Assembly: GCA_033807695.1 (NCBI GenBank) | Contig: CM066300.1 | Coordinates: 1,922,001 to 1,986,000 of the forward strand | Reading direction: 5' to 3' | Length of the DNA: 64,000 nt | Source of the DNA: Daedaleopsis sinensis | Lineage: Eukaryota; Basidiomycota; Agaricomycetes; Polyporales; Polyporaceae | Shown here: piece after piece, positions 10,632 through 20,370 of the stretch | Layout of the letters: each line of letters opens with the position of its first letter | Position numbering within the stretch: the first letter of the stretch is position 1 | Notes under the pieces: model-generated | The model's input: only the letters and a program-made list of their open reading frames with translations | The model's database searches: none | Told to the model about the DNA's origin: nothing | Program-made: the position numbers and the translations under genes

Positions 10632-11684
10632 AACAGGATACTTAGTCATTCATCGAGGTGCGCACAGGGGACTGCTAGGGGGAACCGTCACCTGAGCTCA
10701 GCATGCCCCGCAGGCTTTCCGCCCCGCTTCGCTTGATACGCCATCTCTACGGGATCACCTTGGACATTGGGACCATCCCGCTCGCTGATCTTACATCATA
10801 CTCTCCCTGCGCACGAACACTAGAGCTAGCACAGCAGGTTGTACCAATAGCACTCGTCCGGATACGTGTACAAAATACTGTAACATACTGAAATGGCCCC
10901 ATGCTCCGTCTGCATGCATATAATGTTAATAGAAACCGACCATAACTCAGCGACCGCATCAAAGAATATAGGCGAATTTAGTGTGGAGTCGTTGGGCGGT
11001 GGGGCCGGTCGGAGACTCGGAGTATACGTAGACCTACGTAGACCGCCCAGGCCGACGTAATTTCCGCACTTCTGGGCTTGCAGCAGCGACGATTTTGGCG
11101 TGATGAAGGTGTCCACGTCGACGTCGTCTCTACCAGTGCGGTCGGTGGTTCGACCGTGTGCGTATTTCTCGCCATCCCTCTGTTACCTTCATTATCGTGC
11201 CTGGTATGCCGTGAATCGGGGGATCTAAGATGTGCACCGTATGCTAGAAGGTTGCCATCTAGACTGACCTTGGTCCTTGATCTCTACTCTGCGCTTCTCA
11301 CCCTACGGTCCGCCTACGCGAGAGATGGCTTCACGCAGGTCTCATCAGGATGATAGTCGAGCTCACCGTAGTTGCAGACTGCAGATGCGAGCTCAGCGCG
11401 GACCGTGCTGCCAAGACGTAGACTGGACTGCAATCTCGCCTCACTGATTCGATCGGCTACGTTCACGTGCCCTCGCCTAGATAAAATCCGAGATCGCTCT
11501 CTTGAACTTCCCGATAGGCGCCATCACGGACCGCGCCAAGAGTCCCCAGTACTTCCACTCAAACCCCACGCAAGTCTTCGCCCCCAGACCACGACGACCC
11601 CAGCACTCGCTCGTCGCCCTCCCCGTTTGATCTGACTGCTCTTCAACGCTTCCCCTCCAGCGGCAGGCAAAGCACAAACGCACG
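10632..11684. other. Intergenic, no recognised gene
   Basis: About 1 kb before the biotin synthase gene. The last 200 bp is C-rich and probably the biotin synthase leader. Short open frames on both strands show no family likeness. Confidence 0.5.
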
Positions 11685-13344
11685 ATGCTCCGACCCGGAC
11701 CCTCCACCATGCGCATGCGTCTCCCTACAGCGCACCTCAGACGGGCACTAGCGACGCACGCCGCCCCGCCGCCCGCGCCGCGCCGTACGTGGACGAAGGC
11801 GGAGATCCAGGAGATCTACGACGCGCCGCTGCTGGAGCTCGTGTTCCGCGCCGCGGCCGTGCACCGCGCGCACCACGATCCGCGCAAGATCCAGCTGTGC
11901 ACGCTCATGAACATCAAGAGTGAGTGCCCTTCCCCTGCCCTTCCCTGCCATCTGCCATCGAGAGCTGACGCCGGCATGTGCATGTACTCTGCGCTACGCT
12001 ACGCTACTCTACGCGGACACGCGCGTCTCAGCTGGGGGCTGCTCCGAAGACTGTACGTGACGTCCCGTTCCTCGCGTGCGTGCCGTCTTAACCCCTTCCC
12101 TCCCGGCGACAGGCTCGTACTGCTCGCAGTCCTCGCGGTACTCGACCCCAACGCAGGCCTCGCGCCTAGTAGACATCGAGCCCGTGCTCGCGGCGGCGCG
12201 CAAGGCGCAGGCGAACGGGAGCACGCGGTTCTGCATGGGCGCGGCGTGGCGCGACCTCGCGGGGCGCACGCGCGGGTTCGAGCGCATCCTCGCGATGGTG
12301 CGCGAGATCCGCGGGATGGGCATGGAGGTCTGCACGACGCTCGGGATGCTCTCGCCCGCGCAGGCGCGCCAGCTCAAAGACGCGTGCGTACCCGCTGTCC
12401 TGCTGTCCTGTCGAGATTGCGATCGAGCCTGACGTGCGCTCGACACCCGGCATCGGTCCCGAACGCTGAACGCTGAACGATGAACGTTTGAACGCGGGCT
12501 GCTGTCGCTGTCACAGGGGCCTGACCGCGTACAACCACAACCTGGACACCTCGCGCGAGTACTACCCGGAGGTGCGCCGTCTGCCACTCAGCTGTCGTGC
12601 GGGTCTGAACGCGCCGCGCAGGTGATCACGACGCGTTCGTACGACGAGCGGCTGGACACGATCGCGGCGGTCCGCGAGGCGGGCATCAGCGTGTGCTCCG
12701 GGGGCATCCTGGGGCTCGGCGAGTCGGACAAGGACCGCGTTGGCCTGATATGGGAGGTGTCCAAGTGCGTGCAGTGCATTCCGTCCGTCCGTGTGTGCGC
12801 GCGCGCGTGGGTGCTGATCGCCGTCCTGACTCGCACGTACACACACATAGCATGCCCGAGCACCCGGAGTCGTTCCCCGTGAACGCGCTGGTGCCTATCA
12901 AAGGGACGCCGCTGGAGAACAACGAGGTACATTGCGATTGCATCAACGCGCCCGAAAAGCCCGTGGACTGATATATCGTGTGCAGCCGGTCCCGTACCCG
13001 ACGCTCCTGCGCACGGTGGCGACGGCGCGGATAGTGCTGCCGGGGACGATCGTGCGGCTGGCGGCGGGGCGGCAGACGCTGGACGAGACGCAGCAGGCGA
13101 TGTGCTTCCTCGCGGGCGCGAACGCGGTGTTTACGGGGGAGCAGATGCTGACCACGCCCTGTGAGTGACCCTCCTGCGCGCGCGGAGACGGACGCTGACG
13201 CTGGGTGCAGGCTCGCCGTGGGACGAGGACAAGGCGATGATGGACCGGTGGGGGCTGGCGGGGATGGGGAGCTTCGAGCAGGCGGACGTTGCACGGAAGG
13301 AGGGGGCGCGGCTGGTGGACGAGCGGCGAGGGGCGCAGGGCTAG
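11685..13344 (+). CDS. BIO2: Biotin synthase, mitochondrial
   Basis: Radical-SAM enzyme inserting sulfur into dethiobiotin, the last step of biotin synthesis. Exons 11685-11919, 12032-12052, 12113-12383, 12517-12571, 12622-12764, 12851-12926, 12986-13160 and 13211-13344 give 369 residues. The first 30 residues are Arg/Ala-rich without acids, a likely mitochondrial presequence. The radical-SAM cluster motif C-x3-C-x2-C (CSEDCSYC) is rebuilt across a 21-nt exon and both its introns. Further landmarks are [55 protein letters not shown] and [15 protein letters not shown]. The 2Fe-2S ligand arginine region TARIVLP is present. ATG 11709 is an alternative start. No other biotin genes are adjacent, so no BIO cluster is evident here. 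Confidence 0.95.
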
Positions 13345-14481
13345 GGCGGCGGCAAGTGCCGGGGGAGGGAGGGGGATCGCTGTCAGGGCCGTGCCTCCAA
13401 GCGTGTACAGTACCAGTCGTCGACGGATGGGATAGGATAGATTGCGCGCGCGACACGCACAGATTTGCATGCAGATCCAGGCCCGCTCATCTCGATTCCG
13501 TCCCGCGACGTCCACCGCTCTGTGCCTTGGGATCTTCACCAGCCAGTCCGCTTAGCCGAGTAGTTGGGGACGTGCGTGGCGCCCGCTCTTGCCTCTTCCG
13601 GCCACGGCCATTCATCCGCAACGTCCGCCGCGCTCAGCCTCTGCTGCACACGCCCGCAGCCTGCACACGCTCTTGCCTGCACACGCTCCTGCCTGCACAC
13701 GCTCTTGCCTGCACACGCCCAGCCCCGTGTTCGAGACGGCGAGGAAGTGCACTGTGCGCGTGCAGCGGTGAGTGTGTGCGCATTCAGAGTCGCAGACGGC
13801 TCTCGACCGCAGAAGCTGACTGGCAGCGCATATTGCCTGCGAAGGAAGCGTGGAGCTCCGACGTGTCGGCCCCCCCGCATTGCGGGCTGTGACGGATCGC
13901 AACAATCCCCGGGCAGACGCTGCGAGCAACTGCGAGGGACCCGGACGCTGTCAGTCGCCCGACGAGCACTATCGGTGAGCACAGCCTCCTGGGCGAAAGC
14001 TATTTTGACTGATTCGGGCCCACGGCGAGCAGGAGGATCTGGGCAGCCGTGCGCGAGAACCCAGGGCCGTTGAAGATGGCAGAGCGGACGGGGGCGTCTG
14101 GCAGCGTTGGCTCGCAGTCCAGACGACGTCGACCGCGCACGGGCCTTGTGCAGCAGAGGAGCCCGCGTGCGCATCGGACGCATCCTCGTCCTGTCTGAGC
14201 TGTCGCTTCTCCGCCCGCTCGTGCTCGGCCCTTGATCGTGTCTGGAGCAGTCACGTCTGGAGCAGTCACGTACGGATAGCGAGTGCCAGACCGTAAGTTG
14301 CGTGGCGTGCACTGCTCCCGACCCCGCTTCCCATTCGCCCTCCCCCGTCGGCCCCGCCCGCCATGCGCCCGCCGCCTCCCTACAAAGGCGGCGCTCTCCC
14401 CCGTCCGTCCGCCCCCACTTTCTGTCCATGGCGCTTCGTCCCCCATGTTTCTTTCAGCCCCCCTGCCTCGCGGCGCTCCGA
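13345..14481. other. Intergenic, GC-rich with tandem repeat
   Basis: Long open frames on both strands here, including a minus-strand one of almost 300 codons at 13536-14429, are explained by high GC. They have Arg/Cys/His-rich translations without domains. A 16-bp tandem repeat sits near 13661-13718. The last 150 bp is a C-rich leader for the next gene. Confidence 0.5.
13661..13718. repeat. 16-bp tandem repeat, about 3.6 copies
   Basis: Unit CTGCACACGCTCTTGC, nearly perfect, in noncoding sequence. A related partial copy precedes it near 13643. Confidence 0.8.
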
Positions 14482-15586
14482 ATGGCTTCCCCCTCCTCCA
14501 ACACCCCCCTCTACTCCGGCCCCACCACCCCGCAGCCCGTCCACCCCCCGCCCCGTCCCCCCACCCGCTTCTTCCCCCCGGACAGGTCCGTCCGCCTCCC
14601 CCACCCGCCTCCGCACCCGAGCTCACCCTTTCCGTCCAGGTACATCGCTGCCCAGGCGCAGTATGTCTACTACGGCATCGTCTCTAGACTGCCCATGGTG
14701 GCGTGAGTCCTGCTCTCGCCCTCCCCGCGCCAGAGCTACACCGACTCACCCCGCCCCGTGGCCATCGCCAGCCGCGTCACGCTCACCGACTACAGAGGCC
14801 GCGTCCTCCTCGACAGCTTCGTCCGCCCCACGTGCGTACTGCGTCCCCGTCCGCTGTCCGCCGTCGAGTGCGCGAGGGCGAGTGCTGATCGAACCGCCGC
14901 CCGCAGACAGCCCGTGTGCGATTACAGAACGGCCGAAACGGGGCTCGAGGCCCGCCACCTCGTCGACGGTCCGTGCCCTTCCTTAGGCTTCCTGCTGCCC
15001 GCCCGCCGAGAGCGGCAGGCCGCGTGCTCTGTGCTGTCGGGCTGACTCCATCTTGCTCCAGCGCCCGTCTTCATCGACGTCCAGCGCCAGGTCGCTTCCA
15101 TCATCCGCGACAAGATCCTGGTCGGCTACGCCCTCTGGGACTTCCTCTCCGTGCGTGGCCGTCGTCCGCCGTGCCCTGTTCGCGGCCGCACGTACGCTGA
15201 CCGTGACCGCCGTTTTTTGTCGGCCGCAGGTGATGGGCCTCGCGCACCCCGCGCTCAACACCCGCGACACCGCGCTCTTCCTGTCCTTCCGGCGCACGCT
15301 CGGCGTGCAGCCGCACGTCCGCGTCCCGCTCAAGACGCTCGTCAAGCAGTTCATGGGCCGCGACATCGAGGAGCACGGCGACATCCCGGTGAGCCCCTCC
15401 CCCCCCCCGCCTCCTGTGCGCACGCCGTACGCCGTGGGCTGACCGGGCCCCGAGCTGCAGGTGGAACGCGCGCGCGCCGCGCTCGATCTCTTCCGCTCGT
15501 GCGAGCAGGTCTGGGAGGGCATCGTCGCGACGGGGGCGTGGCCGTGCGCGCTGCCCCCGCTCGCGTACCGCCAGTGCTTTACATGA
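14482..15586 (+). CDS. REX4-like exonuclease-fold protein lacking catalytic acids
   Basis: Exons 14482-14585, 14640-14702, 14772-14831, 14907-14968, 15062-15150, 15230-15388 and 15461-15586 give 220 residues. The fold matches the DEDD 3'-5' RNA exonuclease REX4: ARVTLTDYRGRVLLDSFVRPT, VCDYRTAETGLEARHLVDAP, VQRQVASIIRDKILVGYAL, LNTRDTALF, then a helical tail. The acids are missing. The D-x-E strand reads YIAAQAQYV, the G-H-x-L-x-N-D motif reads GYALWDF, and the H-x4-D motif region reads PVERARAALDLF. A nuclease role is therefore unlikely. Agaricomycetes carry a group of such degenerate homologues, so this is probably a maintained non-catalytic protein. Function unknown. ATG 14428 in the same frame is an alternative start. 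Confidence 0.72.
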
Positions 15587-15897
15587 CCGCCGCCCGCCGT
15601 GCCTGGCCCTCCTAGTATCACCCTCCCCTCCCCGGCTCTGGCATCTGGCATTTGACATGTCGACAGCGCGGCACCGAGGCCTGGGGGATGGATGTCCGAT
15701 GTACGACTGACTGTAATTGCTGCTGCGTAGCCTATGTGCGGACACACTCGGTGTGCCTCTGTAATCGCGTCTGCCCGCCTAGCGTACACTCTCAATTAAT
15801 CGCACGTTCATAATCGTCCTCGACGGCGACGCACGAGCTAGTAATACAGATACAGATGCAGATGCAGATGCAGATGGACGGCCCGAGCGCGGACGGA
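15587..15897. other. Convergent intergenic region
   Basis: 3' flanks of two converging genes, with a CAGATG-type hexanucleotide repeat at 15844-15876. No gene seen. Confidence 0.6.
15844..15876. repeat. ATRCAG hexanucleotide microsatellite
   Basis: About 5.5 units, two ATACAG then ATGCAG, in the 3' flank of the SPF27 gene. Confidence 0.8.
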
Positions 15898-16870
15898 TCA
15901 GAGGGCGGCGGCGAGCTCGACCTCGCGCGCGTTGAGGCGCCCAATCTCAACCTCGAGCGCCACGTTCGCCATCTCGATCTGGAGGATGCTCGATATCAGC
16001 TCCGTCCAGCGGGTCTCCAGCGCCGTCAGCTGCGTCCCCACCCGCGTCTGTCCCGTCCACGTCCCCGTCAAGTTTGAGTTTGAGTTTGCCGCCCGTCAGC
16101 GCACGCACGAAGAACGGCGGGGGATGGAGATGGGCGCGCACCTGGAAGTTCTTCCGCTCGCGGTTGACCTCCGTCGTGAGGTTGCGCAGCGCCTCGAGCG
16201 CGCCCTCGATGTTCTTCGCCGTCGCCTCCGTCAGGTAGTTGTGGATCCGCCACGCGTTCGGCCCGTACTGCTGCAGCAGCGCCAGGTTCAGGTGTCTGCC
16301 GCTCCGCGTCAGCGCCGTCCATCCTCCATCCTCCATCGTGCGCGCAGAGAGAGAGAAAGAGGGGAGAAGGGGGCTCACCGTGTTTTCTGGTGCTCGAGCT
16401 GCGCGCGCGCGTTCTGCAGCGCGGCCTGCCACGCCTCCTCGTCGGCGGGCGCGACGGGCGCCGGCAGCTGGTAGCGCGTGCCGTCGAGCGGCGGGAGCAG
16501 CCGGTGGCTCGACACGCGCTCGAGCTCAGCCTGCAGCAGCGGGCTGTTCTGCAGCACAAAGCACAAAGCACCAAGCACAAAGCACAAAGCACAAAGCACA
16601 CAGGAGGGCACAGGGCACACGGGACGGGGGTCAGCGCACACGCTCTCTGCAGCGACGAGACGGGGGACGAGGGGGAGGGGGCGCACGAACAGCAAAGAGA
16701 GCGGGCTCGGGGGGGACGCTCGGGTGCAGGGACGCGGGCGGCTTGCCCTCCCGCGCGAGCTCGCGGTCGACCTTCTCCTTCAGGACGGGGTACTGCTCGA
16801 GCTCGTTGTCGTAGTACGGCAGCGAGTCGAAGATCATCGGGGGCCCGGTCGTCGTCGGCGCAGAGGACAT
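15898..16870 (-). CDS. Pre-mRNA splicing factor SPF27/BCAS2 (Cwf7)
   Basis: Small coiled-coil subunit of the Prp19/NineTeen complex, needed for spliceosome activation. Minus-strand exons 16691-16870, 16379-16548, 16142-16295 and 15898-16047 give 217 residues. The N-terminus reads PMIFDSLPYYDNELEQYPVL, the family signature. After it come SPLLQAELERVSSHRLLPPL, then YGPNAWRIHNYLTE, then a long helix with KNIEGALEALRNLTTEVNRERKNFQ. The tail (TQLTALETRWTELISSILQIE then ANVALEVE) is coiled-coil. Intron 1 holds a hexanucleotide repeat. It is head-to-head with the complex I gene at 17030, only 159 bp apart. Confidence 0.93.
16554..16603. repeat. CAAAGCA-type hexanucleotide repeat in an intron
   Basis: About eight near-perfect copies of ACAAAGC-phase hexamers, lying inside SPF27 intron 1 just downstream (minus sense: upstream) of the exon 2 acceptor at 16549-16550. 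The unit is AAGCAC in plus sense. Confidence 0.8.
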
Positions 16871-17029
16871 CGTTGCGGACTAAGGCCTTTCCTGAGGGGC
16901 AGACTCGAGACTCGACAGATGTGGGAGGAAGCGAGAGCGGGGTGGCGCAGGCGCCCACGCAGCGGCGCCAGGACGTGCGGGCGTCACTTGCGTTCGTTCC
17001 GCTCCTCCTCCTCCTCGACGTCGACAACC
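16871..17029. promoter_or_regulatory. Bidirectional promoter, SPF27 and complex I 30-kDa genes
   Basis: Only 159 bp separate the two divergent start codons, so both leaders and promoters must share this stretch. No TATA box is evident. Several GAG/CTC tracts are present. Confidence 0.6.
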
Positions 17030-18296
17030 ATGTCTCTCCGGCTGGCTCGCCCCACGGGCCGCCTCCTTCGCCAGGTCTCGTCTCGCCCCGCCGCTGCGGG
17101 CGCAATCCAGCTCAGTCGTGCTCTCCACTCCTCCAAGCCGTCGCAGGGTACGAGTTCTCTCGCCACGCCTACTGCCTGCACACCGCCTGCCCTGCTGCCT
17201 ACGATCCCGGACTGACCCCCGTCCCCCCACACAGCGTCCCCATCCCCCTTCGCAGAGCCGACCTCCCCGAACCCGACGCTGACCAAGTACGCCGCGGCCG
17301 CGGAGCAGCTGCACGCGTACGGCGCCTACCTCACGCAGTGCCTGCCGAAATTCGTGCAGCAGTTCTCCGTGCGGCAGGACGAGCTGACGCTGTACGCGGC
17401 GCCGTCGGGCGTGCTCCCCGTGCTCACCTTCCTGCGCGACCACGCGCAGTGCCAGTTCAAGGCGTGCATGGACGTCTCCGGGGTCGACTACCCCGAGCGC
17501 GCCCGCCGCTTCGAGGTCGTCTACCACCTCCTCAGCGTGCGCCATGCCGCCCGCATCCGCGTGAAGACGTATGCGAGCGAGGTCGACGCCGTCCCGAGCG
17601 CCGCGGGCCTCTTCCGCGGGGCAGACTGGTGCGTCCCCGTCCCCCTCGCTCTCCCCGCTCCCACGCTTCGACGCTTCGACGCTTCGACGCAGGCGGGCCG
17701 TGCTGACTCGCTGCAGGTACGAGCGCGAGGTGTGGGACCTCTACGGCGTGTTCTTCAAGGACCACCCCGACCTGTGCGTCCCCCTTAATTGCATCGTACG
17801 TGAGCGACATCTGACCGAGGCGACCGCGACCGCACCCGCAGCCGCCGGATCCTCACTGATTACGGTACGTGCACGAGAGTGACAGCCCGCTGGCAAATAG
17901 CAATAGCAATAGCAATAGGAAGCTCACGGCGCTCGCTCTATCTTAGGCTTCGAGGGACACCCGCTCCGCAAGGACTTCCCGCTCACGGTACGACGCCCGT
18001 ATCGATCAATCTTCCTGTGCCGTTTCATCTCAGTGTCTGTCTGTACAGGGTTATACTGAGGTACGCTACGACGAAGAGCGGAAGCGCGTCGTGTACGAGC
18101 CGCTGCAGCTCACACAAGCTTTCCGGTGCGCACGCCTCCCCAAAAGGCCCCGGGCGCAGCTGACTGTGTCGAACCTTGCAGGAACTTTGATGCCCTGTCG
18201 CCCTGGGAGCAAATTGGCGAGGGGACCGCCCCGAAGCGGCCGGACGAGTTCAAGCCCGTCCCTCCCCCGCCGCCGCCGCCTGAGGAGAAGAAGTAG
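17030..18296 (+). CDS. NADH:ubiquinone oxidoreductase 30-kDa subunit (NDUFS3/NuoC)
   Basis: Core peripheral-arm subunit of mitochondrial complex I. Exons 17030-17147, 17235-17628, 17717-17773, 17842-17864, 17947-17987, 18049-18125 and 18182-18296 give 274 residues. The first 35 residues (Arg/Ser/Ala-rich, no acids) form a matrix presequence. The NuoC domain is clear: TKYAAAAEQLHAYG, then FKACMDVSGVDYPERARRFEV, HLLSVRHAARIRVK, then the signature [20 protein letters not shown], then [23 protein letters not shown] and EVRYDEERKRVVYEPL. A Pro run and Lys tail end the protein, as in other basidiomycetes. Five of the introns fall within 500 bp. Confidence 0.96.
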
Positions 18297-18416
18297 ATGT
18301 AGTGCGCATAGACAGATATCATACAGATGCATACAGTATCGTCCTCAGCGCGACTCTCCGAATCGGCATTCCAATGCTATATTGCGTCGAGATCTCCAAA
18401 ATTCATGTCCCAGCCC

Positions 18417-18570
18417 AGCGAGGGCGCGCACCGGCATCACAGGATGTAGCCTTCTCATTGATATTGTCGGTCTCCTGTTCCTCGCCCTCCTCCTAGCGAG
18501 GGTGCGGAGGCTGCTCAGGACGTGGCCTTCTCATTGATATTATCGGTCTCTTGTGCCTCGCCTTCCTCCT
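18417..18570. repeat. Tandem duplication of the MTC1 3' end
   Basis: Two units of 78 bp (18417-18494) and 76 bp (18495-18570), sharing the core CTTCTCATTGATATT and flanking sequence with a few substitutions. Copy 2 contains the last 18 codons and stop of the MTC1 gene. Copy 1 lies beyond the stop and still encodes a matching ETDNINEKATS peptide on the minus strand. Confidence 0.85.
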
Positions 18571-20026
18571 CGGTGTGCTTCTTGTCCCAGCCCATTCTCG
18601 ACCCGATGTAGTCCTGTCCGATGACCTCGGTGCCCACCCGGATCGCCTCCACGATCAGGTCCTCGACCCAATCATAGGTGTCCCACAGCTCGAGCCACTT
18701 CGCCGGGACGGCCTGGGTAACGGTGGAGTGGATGAGGTTGTGATTGGGGTCCGAGAGGCAGATGAGGAACTGCAGGGTCGAGGGGGCGGCCGCGTCGGGG
18801 GGCGCAGCGTCCGCGGCGGAGGGCAGTTGCGGCGCCTCGTACGCCGTCGTGAACGGCTGCACGCGCAGGTAGACATACGAGTACGTGGTGGGGTTCTGCG
18901 CCGCGGACGCGGGGGCTTGCTCGGGCTGCGCGTTGCGCTTCATCATCTCCTCGAGGTTTGCCTGGGAGAGCACGCTGCTGAGCCCCACGCATCTGGCATG
19001 CATGCATGATTGGGTGGCGCACGCACCTGTGCGAGCTTGAGAGCGGCGGCATAGCCCTCGACGGCGTTCAGCTCCCTCTTGGGGTCCGTGGCGTCCTTGG
19101 GACGCGACTCATCGCCGCGGTTGACAACGAGGTCGCCGCCTTCTACCTGCTCCATGATCTAGGCCCGAGTCCATGAGCGGCTGCAGCGGAGATAGCGCAG
19201 TGCGAGACGTACTCGTGACAGGGCGCGGTAGACGAGGCTCTCCACACCATCGTACCCTTGCATGTCGTGGCTAAGCCACACCTGGATGACCTCGTGTTCC
19301 GAGATGGGCGGCGCGACGGCGTTCAGGATGTCCGTCAGCGTCGACAGCCCGACGCGCCTGAAGTCCTGGCCTGCACACACAGTCGCCGTCTCAGCCATTT
19401 GAAGACGATGTCATGCCATGTAGACAGCACGATCGATAGCAATACGCACTCAGCTTGTCCAGCTGCGCAGCCTTCGCGTACTCGAGCACGCCCTCGCCCC
19501 ACTTCCGCGCCTGCTCGTTCTTCGGGAGGTTCTTCACCTGCTCGTCGACCACGGACTTCGCCTGCTGGAACGCAGTGCTCGCCGTCGACCACACGCTCCC
19601 CCACCCCCACCCGCCCGACGGGCCTGCGCCTGCGTTACCGTACTGCTGGCCGTCCTGCGTAGGGGGCTCCGCTCTCGCGGGGGCGACACTCACGCGAGCG
19701 CTGCTCGACGACTCCGTTCTCGAGAGCGGGACGGCCCCAGGGAGGAGGGGGGCGGACGCCCCGACCTTGACGCGCTCCGTGCTCTTCCGCACGGTGGGGG
19801 TGCCGGCTCTGGAGAGCGGGCGATCGCCGTAAGTGGTCGCGCGCGGGGGCTCGGAGCTCTTCTGGGTGATCTCGTCTATGAACGCGAACACCTCCGCCTC
19901 GCCTTCCGTCGGGGGCTGCGCGCCTTGTCCGGCTGGGGGGTTCGCGGCCGCGGGGGGCGCGAGGTTGTCGAGGTCGTCGAGGAACTGAAGGGCCTCTTGT
20001 TGTTTAGACTTGGATTTCGTAGACAT
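18515..20026 (-). CDS. MTC1: Maintenance of telomere capping protein 1 homologue (MTC1, DUF5427)
   Basis: Minus-strand exons 19450-20026, 19213-19370, 19027-19158 and 18515-18961 give 437 residues. The order matches fungal MTC1: an N-terminal ALQFLDDLDNL motif, a second EAEVFAFIDEITQ motif, a disordered Ser/Pro linker with RPLSRAGTPT, then GWGWGSVWSTASTAFQQAKSV followed by a DEQVKNLPKNEQARKWGEGV helix. The globular C-terminal half includes LTDILNAVAPPISEHEVIQVWLSHDMQGYDG, then TYSYVYLRVQPF and QFLICLSDPNHNLIHSTVTQ. Yeast MTC1 affects telomere capping genetically and associates with COPI-type membranes; the molecular job is unclear. ATG 20026 is chosen over 20083, since FLDDLDNL usually lies near the start. 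The last coding exon is part of a tandem duplication. Confidence 0.9.
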
Positions 20027-20370
20027 GAGTGGGTGCAGGGGGGAAGCGAGTAAATTAGGTCGTCGCGGTTTTGAGGAAAGCACGCACGCACGCCCTCTAG
20101 AGCTCTATGGTCCAGGAAGCGCCCATTATGCGTCCAGGAATAATTGAGCCATCGTCATTGATCTATACCGTACCGTATGTACCGGCCATCCTTTACCAGT
20201 TACCTTTCAAACGTCGAAACAGGTCTGCTTGGACTGCAGTGTATCCAGCTTCTCTCACTGCTCACACTAAACACTTAGTACTACCGGCATCAACTAACTC
20301 TCACCCACAGTTGGTGACTCCTGCAGTGCCAGTGGCCCAGACTTAGCACGTTCTGCAACTTGGGAGAAGT
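20027..20370. other. Divergent promoter region, MTC1 and chromodomain gene
   Basis: 344 bp between divergent starts. No TATA box or other clear element recognised. Confidence 0.55.

Noticed and set aside
13536..14429. Minus-strand open frame of 297 codons
   Set aside because: Arg/Cys/Gly-rich translation, GC-driven absence of stops, includes a tandem repeat and overlaps the leader and exon of the plus-strand REX4-like gene.
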